Part shown: positions 6,180 through 9,942 of the stretch, in pieces
Position numbering within the stretch: the first letter of the stretch is position 1
Layout: the number at the start of each line of letters is the position of its first letter
DNA from: CAYXRK01 sp964467615
GTDB lineage: Bacteria > Hydrogenedentota > Hydrogenedentia > Hydrogenedentales > GCA-2746185
DNA length: 9,942 bases
Assembly (NCBI GenBank): GCA_964467615.1
Contig: CAYXRK010000180.1
Location: forward strand, 1-9,942
Reading direction: 5' to 3'
Notes under the pieces: generated by a model
Told to the model about the DNA's origin: nothing
The model's input: the letters and a program-made list of their open reading frames with translations, nothing else
Database searches by the model: none
Translations under genes and position numbers: made by a program

Positions 6180-6797
6180 TTATGTGCTCGAGCTTTCGAA
6201 TTCCGTGTCTGGCTCTCTCGCGCAAATCCTTTTGTGGACGAGAACGTGCGTCCCCAGATCGGCCAGCGTTTTCGCCGCGATGAGCGTCGCTACCGCGCGC
6301 GGCGAGTTGGCGGCATTCGGCAACAGAAACAATCCCGCGGCGAACACCGCTTGCGGCGGCACACCGCGCGCAAACGCAAACGCGGTCAACTCGAAGGAAG
6401 TCACGCGCAAGTATTCTCGATTGCCAAGGTAGTCAGCGCGATACGAGTAGTAGTGGCTCGCGGCCAAGATCGCGATGCCGAGCACCGCCGCCGTGTCCGC
6501 GCCGTGCATTTCGATCATCGAGAACAGCACGGATCCGTACAGCACGACAAACGAACCGTAGATCGCAATGAAGAACACATACTGATAATCCTTCGACTTG
6601 CCCAAGCGGCCCCGCTTCGCGGCCTTCGCCATCTGCACGAGCGTGGACACGCCGATGATCGCGCTCTCGACGACAAAGCAAAGCGCGATCGACTGCGCGT
6701 TCCACACCCCCGCAAGCGCCCCCACCAACAACACTGCGTTCGCAGCGCCAAGAAACTCAGGCGAACGAAACCGATTCGCATTGATGCTGAGAAACAT
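6180..6797 (-). CDS. DUF6498-type multi-pass membrane protein
   Basis: The product is 205 residues with about five hydrophobic segments: roughly 15-32, 34-56, 72-96, 102-114 and 145-158, plus a C-terminal one near 166-186. Several stretches resemble the uncharacterised DUF6498 family. These are ALCFVVESAIIGVSTLVQMAK in the second helix (the family usually has a W/Y-E-N/S-x-x-I-G pattern), SHYYSYRADYLGNREYLR (about 113-130; compare the family's SHxxSFxxNYLGxxEY), and AAKTLADLGTHVLVHKR near the C-terminus (compare LKTxxDLxxH). The assignment is from recalled family pattern, not a search. Function is unknown. The ATG at 6797 is the first in-frame start; a small hairpin (6803-6816) sits where a Shine-Dalgarno would be. 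It may be co-transcribed with the glycosyltransferases downstream, although the 136-bp gap weakens this. Confidence 0.72.
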   Translation of the reverse strand: MFLSINANRFRSPEFLGAANAVLLVGALAGVWNAQSIALCFVVESAIIGVSTLVQMAKAAKRGRLGKSKDYQYVFFIAIYGSFVVLYGSVLFSMIEMHGADTAAVLGIAILAASHYYSYRADYLGNREYLRVTSFELTAFAFARGVPPQAVFAAGLFLLPNAANSPRAVATLIAAKTLADLGTHVLVHKRICAREPDTEFESSST

Positions 6798-6983
6798 TAG
6801 ATGCTAACCCATTAGCGTCATTTTGGGCCGAGGCTTAGCTGTAGTTGGAGCCATCGAAAATAGTTGACAACGGGGCTGGTGAAAACGTCGCTGCCTCCAA
6901 AACGCACTACTTGAAGTAGAACAACTTAAGCTCGCTCCCCTTCGACAAAAACGGGCGCTATTCGCTAGCTCCACTGTCAGTCA
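6798..6983. other. Non-coding gap with no recognised gene
   Basis: This 186-bp stretch, between the DUF6498-type gene start and the end of the hepT remnant, is visibly less GC-rich than its surroundings. It holds a 14-base hairpin GCTAA-CCCA-TTAGC (6803-6816) immediately before the minus-strand start at 6797, and a 13-base near-palindrome CTACTTGAAGTAG (6907-6919). I see no conserved protein in any frame. It presumably contains the promoter for the DUF6498-type gene, but no convincing -35/-10 pair was found. Confidence 0.5.
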
Positions 6984-7282
6984 TTACTCTTCAACGCCTT
7001 TTGTCGGACCCTGTGCTTCAAGCATCGCTATCAGTTCGGGGACCCGCTCCGTCGCCACGACCCATATGCGTTCATGCTTGATCGCCCCGTATTCGTGCGC
7101 CAATACGTGTCGCTGCGCGATGATGCCTCGCCAATGATCTCGATCAAGCGTTCGATCGCAAGTTGCAGTTTGCGGTCCTCGAGGTAGCGCTCAAATGTCA
7201 CGCCGAGGACGAATTTGCGGACCGTGGTTGACGCATCGAGCATGTCCCAAAGACACGCCGCGTCGCGCTCGCTAAGCGGCAT
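6984..7282 (-). pseudogene. hepT: HepT-like HEPN RNase toxin, frameshifted by internal deletion
   Basis: HepT toxins are HEPN-domain RNases paired with the MntA nucleotidyltransferase. From the ATG at 7282 the product reads MPLSERDAACLWDMLDA and reaches QLAIERLIEIIGEA, a good HepT/DUF86 N-terminal half. It then becomes unrelated and stops at 83 residues. In a different frame, starting at about 7133, the C-terminal half appears: WRGIIAQRHVLAHEYG, then HERIWVVATERVPELIAMLE, ending at the TAA at 6984-6986. RHVLAHEY is the catalytic R-x4-H-x-Y motif. About 19-20 codons normally lying between GEA and WRG are missing, and the loss is 1 modulo 3 in length. The junction is the nonamer TGGCGAGGC (7125-7133 on the minus strand), which would have been present in both flanking sequences. 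The start overlaps the mntA stop by 11 bases, as in intact modules. Confidence 0.88.
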
Positions 7283-7595
7283 AGATGATCCGGTGCTCGC
7301 GCAACATCGCTCCCCGGCGCAACGGATTGCGCACGGCGTCCTTCTCGACGAGGTCGACGTTGCGGCCAAACACCGACTTCAATTCGTCCAACATAGCGCC
7401 CCAATCCCACAGGCTCCAGGGCACGTCCGCCTCGAACGTAACCAGCACATCCACGTCGCTATTGGGCCCAAAATCCTCTCGCAGAACAGAACCAAATAGC
7501 GCCAATTCCTTCACTTTCCATTTCTCGCAAAACGTGGTCACTGCGCTGGGGGAGACATCCAGCGGAAGTTCCTCGATCTGCAATGTCTGCGCCAT
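7272..7595 (-). CDS. mntA: MntA-like nucleotidyltransferase antitoxin (MNT domain)
   Basis: The product is 107 residues, the usual size of minimal nucleotidyltransferase antitoxins. The active-site pattern G-S-x10-D-x-D is complete: FGSVLREDFGPNSDVDVLV, with G35, S36, D47 and D49. The third carboxylate is probably D81 in RNVDLVE. Members of this family neutralise HepT by AMPylating the tyrosine of its R-x4-H-x-Y motif, as shown for Shewanella oneidensis. The gene overlaps the start of the hepT remnant by 11 bases, the standard antitoxin-toxin order. All expected catalytic residues are present and no frameshift is seen, so the protein may still be made although its toxin is broken. A TATGAT -10-like hexamer and a palindrome lie upstream. 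An alternative assignment as an unpaired nucleotidyltransferase is less likely because of the adjacent HepT sequence. Confidence 0.92.
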   Translation of the reverse strand: MAQTLQIEELPLDVSPSAVTTFCEKWKVKELALFGSVLREDFGPNSDVDVLVTFEADVPWSLWDWGAMLDELKSVFGRNVDLVEKDAVRNPLRRGAMLREHRIIYAA

Positions 7596-7618
7596 TTGTG
7601 GTTCCAGCGTACTGTGCG

Positions 7619-7644
7619 GATATCTACTGTCGACAGATCATATC
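7619..7644. promoter_or_regulatory. Interrupted palindrome upstream of mntA, candidate operator
   Basis: GATAT (7619-7623) and ATATC (7640-7644) flank a perfect ten-base palindrome CTGTCGACAG (7627-7636), each separated from it by three unpaired bases. The whole 26-bp element is symmetric about 7631/7632. On the minus strand, TATGAT (7637-7642), a good -10 hexamer, overlaps its upstream half, and mntA starts 24 bases further on. A protein dimer bound here would block the promoter. Autoregulation is common in toxin-antitoxin modules; the binding protein is not known. Confidence 0.5.
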
Positions 7645-7697
7645 ACGAGCTCCGCAGCCACCCTTTTCTCGCATCTTGCCGCCGAGAACCTGCGAAT

Positions 7698-9554
7698 TCA
7701 CGGCCGCCGCCGCAGTTCCTTAATCAGTTCCAACAACCGGCCATCGACATAGAAGAACTGAACGTTGCCCTGCTTGTCGATCAGCACCGTCTGCGGGATG
7801 GATCGAACGCGGTACGCGGTGAACGTCGCGAAATCGTCCGAGTCCCGCGCGACGGGAAACCGCACGCCGAACGCGCCCACATATTGCTCGAACTCTTCAT
7901 TCGTCACGCTCCCGTCATGGATGCCGATGATCGCGACGTCGTCGACGCCGTCGTATAGTGTCTTCAGCGCGCCGAGTTCATCGATACGTCGGCGGCCCGC
8001 ACCCTGATCGAAGAAGCCGCCCCAGAACGTCAGCACGACTACTTTGCCCCGCAGCGACGCGAGTGTCACATCGCCGGGCGAGTTCAACCAATGCGTACAG
8101 GACCACTCCGGCGCCGGCTTGCCCACGAGCGGCGCCAAGTCGTTCGGCGGCAAGGAAGGCGCCTTCTCGGTGTTCGGGTCAAACGGACGAAGTTTCACGT
8201 CAAGCGGAACGGACTTGCGCAACTTCACCTCTACGTCCCGCCGCATCATCCGCAGCGCGTGTTCCGCCCGCAACGACACCGTGGCCTCGCGCGGCGCGTG
8301 TTCCAACCGCAATTCGAATTTGCCCTCCGCATCGCACATCGTCCAATAGTCCGGCTCTAGCCCTACCGTTGTGACGAGGACCCGATCCAAGTCCCCCGCC
8401 TCCGGCATCGACACCTTGCCCGAAATTGTCGGCAACGGTGTAAGTCCAATGTCCCCCACGTCCAAATCGCGCTCTCCCTGCGTGTCGAATTTCAATTCGG
8501 GCAGAGCGGTCGCCATCCAACGCGGCGGCGGCGTGACGATGAGCCGCCCCGTGCCGCTTTGCGCCGTCATCCCGAAGCGGCCGTCCGCGCCGGTGAATTG
8601 CTCCTCGAAGAACACGAGGTCGGTTGCGTACGCGATACGGACCCCCGCCACGGGCCTTCCATTCTCATCGCCCGCCCGGCCCGTAATGCCGTGTGGCGGC
8701 GGCATCACCACGCGGAACGCGTCGTTCGCCTCGCCGTCCTCGACCCGAACAGGAACGGGATCAGGCATAGCGTGGTCCTTGTGCCGCGCCGCGATGAAAA
8801 AGTCTCCTGGGGGCAACATCGCCGTAAAGAAACCGTCCGGCGCGGATTCGACCTGCCCATACTCCCGCTGCCCGCCCACGCCGTATCGAAAGAACGAGAG
8901 CTTCGCCTCCGCGACGCCCTTTCCGGCGTCATCGACCACCCGCCCCCGCGCCGTAACGCCATAGGGCATAGAGACGTCGAGCTTCGATCCCGCTGGCAAG
9001 GTCGGCACCGCCCAATCCGGATGCGCGCGGTGGCTGATCGTAAACGTCACGTTGCCGCCTTTCGGCACGTTGCGCAACACGAGCGAACCGTCGTCCCCGC
9101 TACGCAGCGACGGAAAGCCGAAGTCCGCCAATCGCACCACCTGGATCCCAAACGTATCATTCACGAACATCCCCACGAGCCGCGCGCCACCCAACGGTTT
9201 TCGCTCCGGGTCAAGGATGCGCAAATCGATAACATCGGGTTCGCCCAACGTCACATGCACTTCCACCGAGTCGACTATTTGCCCCGTGATGCCCCCGAGC
9301 GCCGCGCCTTCCTTCAGCGTTACGATATCCATCGGGCCGACAACCACGTCGTCGAATTTGAACCGCCCGAGCGCATCGCTCGTCCCCCGCTGCACCGAAT
9401 ACTCTTGCGCCAGCCACAAGTCCGCGCCCGCGACGAGGTCGCCTTTCCAGTCCACCACGGTCCCCGAGACGACGTAGCCATGCGCGGTCGAAATGCACAA
9501 CGCAAACAGCAACAGGTAACGGGGCTGAAGAACGGTTCGCGCGCGGCCTTCCAT
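7698..9554 (-). CDS. Exported protein with carboxypeptidase-regulatory-like domains and a CxxC-less TlpA-type thioredoxin fold
   Basis: The product is 618 residues. A basic N-terminus and a hydrophobic core (about 13-22), with possible cleavage after TAHG (26), indicate export. Beta-sandwich repeats of the CarboxypepD_reg type follow: 28-75 (SGTVVDWKGDLVAGADL, DALGRFKF), about 107-190, 198-262 (ARGRVVDDAGKGVAEAKL, APDGFFTAMLPPGDFFIAARH), 288-345 (GITGRAGDENGRPVAGVRI, GADGRFGM) and 376-455. A linker leads to a thioredoxin-like domain (about 474-616): LVGKPAPEW, LRGKVVVLTFWGGFF, then FATFTAYRVRSIPQTVLIDKQG. P587 is the cis-proline. At the redox site, where TlpA/ResA proteins have W-C-x-x-C, this protein has F514-F515-D516-Q517-G518 and no cysteine, so thiol chemistry is unlikely. 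It follows an ankyrin gene by 8 bp. Function is unknown; an envelope scaffold or binding role is inferred. Confidence 0.85.
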   Translation of the reverse strand: MEGRARTVLQPRYLLLFALCISTAHGYVVSGTVVDWKGDLVAGADLWLAQEYSVQRGTSDALGRFKFDDVVVGPMDIVTLKEGAALGGITGQIVDSVEVHVTLGEPDVIDLRILDPERKPLGGARLVGMFVNDTFGIQVVRLADFGFPSLRSGDDGSLVLRNVPKGGNVTFTISHRAHPDWAVPTLPAGSKLDVSMPYGVTARGRVVDDAGKGVAEAKLSFFRYGVGGQREYGQVESAPDGFFTAMLPPGDFFIAARHKDHAMPDPVPVRVEDGEANDAFRVVMPPPHGITGRAGDENGRPVAGVRIAYATDLVFFEEQFTGADGRFGMTAQSGTGRLIVTPPPRWMATALPELKFDTQGERDLDVGDIGLTPLPTISGKVSMPEAGDLDRVLVTTVGLEPDYWTMCDAEGKFELRLEHAPREATVSLRAEHALRMMRRDVEVKLRKSVPLDVKLRPFDPNTEKAPSLPPNDLAPLVGKPAPEWSCTHWLNSPGDVTLASLRGKVVVLTFWGGFFDQGAGRRRIDELGALKTLYDGVDDVAIIGIHDGSVTNEEFEQYVGAFGVRFPVARDSDDFATFTAYRVRSIPQTVLIDKQGNVQFFYVDGRLLELIKELRRRP

Positions 9555-9562
9555 AGCGCCGC

Positions 9563-9942
9563 CTACGCGGGGCCGGTTTTCGCTGCCGCGTCGAGCAGGC
9601 CCGCGATCTCATCGTTGCGATACCGCCGCGCGAGTTCGGCCGGCGTTAGGCCTTCCCTGTTCGGCGAAAGCGGGTCCGCCCCATGTTCGAGAAGCACCTT
9701 CGCCACGTCGCTGCAGCCAAAGATCCCCGCGGTGTGCAGCGGAGTGTCGCCAAAATCGTCCCGTGCGGTGATATCCGCGCCGGACTCGATCAACAGATCG
9801 GCAAGCTTCGCGCCATCGCAGCGCCGAAACAGCGAGGTAATGTGCAGCGGCGTGTATCCGGTCGTGTCTCTCGAGCTCACATCCGCGCCGCGCTCGATGA
9901 GTAACTTCGCCGTCCCCCGCTCGCGGTACGTCCCGGCGTAGT
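9563..9942 (-). CDS. Ankyrin-repeat protein (partial at the right edge)
   Basis: The reading frame is open from the right edge of the window (last complete codon 9938-9940) to the TAG at 9563-9565. The internal GTG at 9878-9880 is not the true start, because the codons before it continue a clean repeat: YAGTYRERGTAKLLIERGAD. The repeats are a partial one ending LLIERGADVSSRD, then TTGYTPLHITSLFRR with AKLADLLIESGADITARD, then DFGDTPLHTAGIFGC with VAKVLLEHGADPLSPN, and a capping repeat REGLTPAELARRYRNDEIAGLL. TPLH and LLxxGAD are the ankyrin signatures. Ankyrin repeats bind other proteins; no partner is implied by the sequence. The stop lies 8 bases before the start of the exported carboxypeptidase-regulatory/thioredoxin-like gene, so the two are likely co-transcribed. 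The N-terminus, including any signal peptide, is outside the window. Confidence 0.9.
   Translation of the reverse strand, partial: YAGTYRERGTAKLLIERGADVSSRDTTGYTPLHITSLFRRCDGAKLADLLIESGADITARDDFGDTPLHTAGIFGCSDVAKVLLEHGADPLSPNREGLTPAELARRYRNDEIAGLLDAAAKTGPA

Noticed and set aside
6037..6225. Minus-strand 62-codon open frame with a Thr-Asn-Asp repeat
   Set aside because: It is made by the 9-bp DNA repeat, overlaps the ends of both neighbouring genes and matches no protein pattern I know.
6864..6869. Perfect TTGACA -35 hexamer on the plus strand
   Set aside because: No acceptable -10 at 16-18 bp and no plus-strand gene follows.
7283..7369. A longer start for the HepT remnant at 7369
   Set aside because: The extra 29 residues are Ser/Arg/Cys-rich, are encoded in the antitoxin gene's other frame and do not look like HepT. 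MPLSERDA from 7282 matches the usual HepT N-terminus.
7666..7688. Hairpin TTCTCG/CGAGAA as a minus-strand terminator after the 618-residue gene
   Set aside because: Six-base stem, 11-base loop and no T-run on the minus strand.
8559..9941. Long plus-strand open frame across the right third
   Set aside because: It is an Arg/His-rich antisense frame of GC-rich coding DNA, with no recognisable domains, opposite two well-supported minus-strand genes.

Overview
The window is GC-rich, single-chromosome-type bacterial DNA. The presence of a heptosyltransferase-like GT9 protein, a GT-C membrane glycosyltransferase and a secreted carboxypeptidase-regulatory/thioredoxin-like protein suggests a Gram-negative, probably uncultured bacterium. 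A PVC- or Hydrogenedentota-like affiliation is a guess from style and is not shown by the sequence.

Left third (1-3626, plus strand): the window opens in the last 17 codons of tuf (EF-Tu). It continues through tRNA-Trp, secE, nusG, rplK and rplA, the classical bacterial translation/transcription/secretion cluster. The genes are closely spaced, with Shine-Dalgarno sites before nusG, rplK and rplA. The usual continuation (rplJ-rplL-rpoB-rpoC) is missing. A strong intrinsic terminator closes the run directly after rplA, and metK (S-adenosylmethionine synthetase) follows as a separate unit with its own ribosome binding site.

Middle (3644-6797, minus strand, convergent with metK): a GT-C/ArnT-type membrane glycosyltransferase is followed 3 bp later by a GT9 glycosyltransferase, a likely two-gene surface-glycan unit. 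Upstream of them is a multi-pass membrane protein of the DUF6498 type. The gap between these two parts carries a short tandem repeat.

Right third (6984-9942, minus strand): a MntA/HepT (MNT-HEPN) toxin-antitoxin module in which mntA looks intact. The hepT toxin is broken by an out-of-frame deletion of about 58 nt that can be explained by collapse between two 9-bp direct repeats. The catalytic R-x4-H-x-Y motif survives only in the shifted frame. An interrupted palindrome upstream of mntA is a candidate operator. Further right lie a large exported protein with several carboxypeptidase-regulatory-like beta domains and a C-terminal TlpA-like thioredoxin fold that lacks its CxxC, and an ankyrin-repeat protein that runs off the right edge. 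These last two are 8 bp apart and probably co-transcribed.

I found no CRISPR array, transposase or phage gene. The most informative observation is the disabled toxin beside an intact antitoxin.
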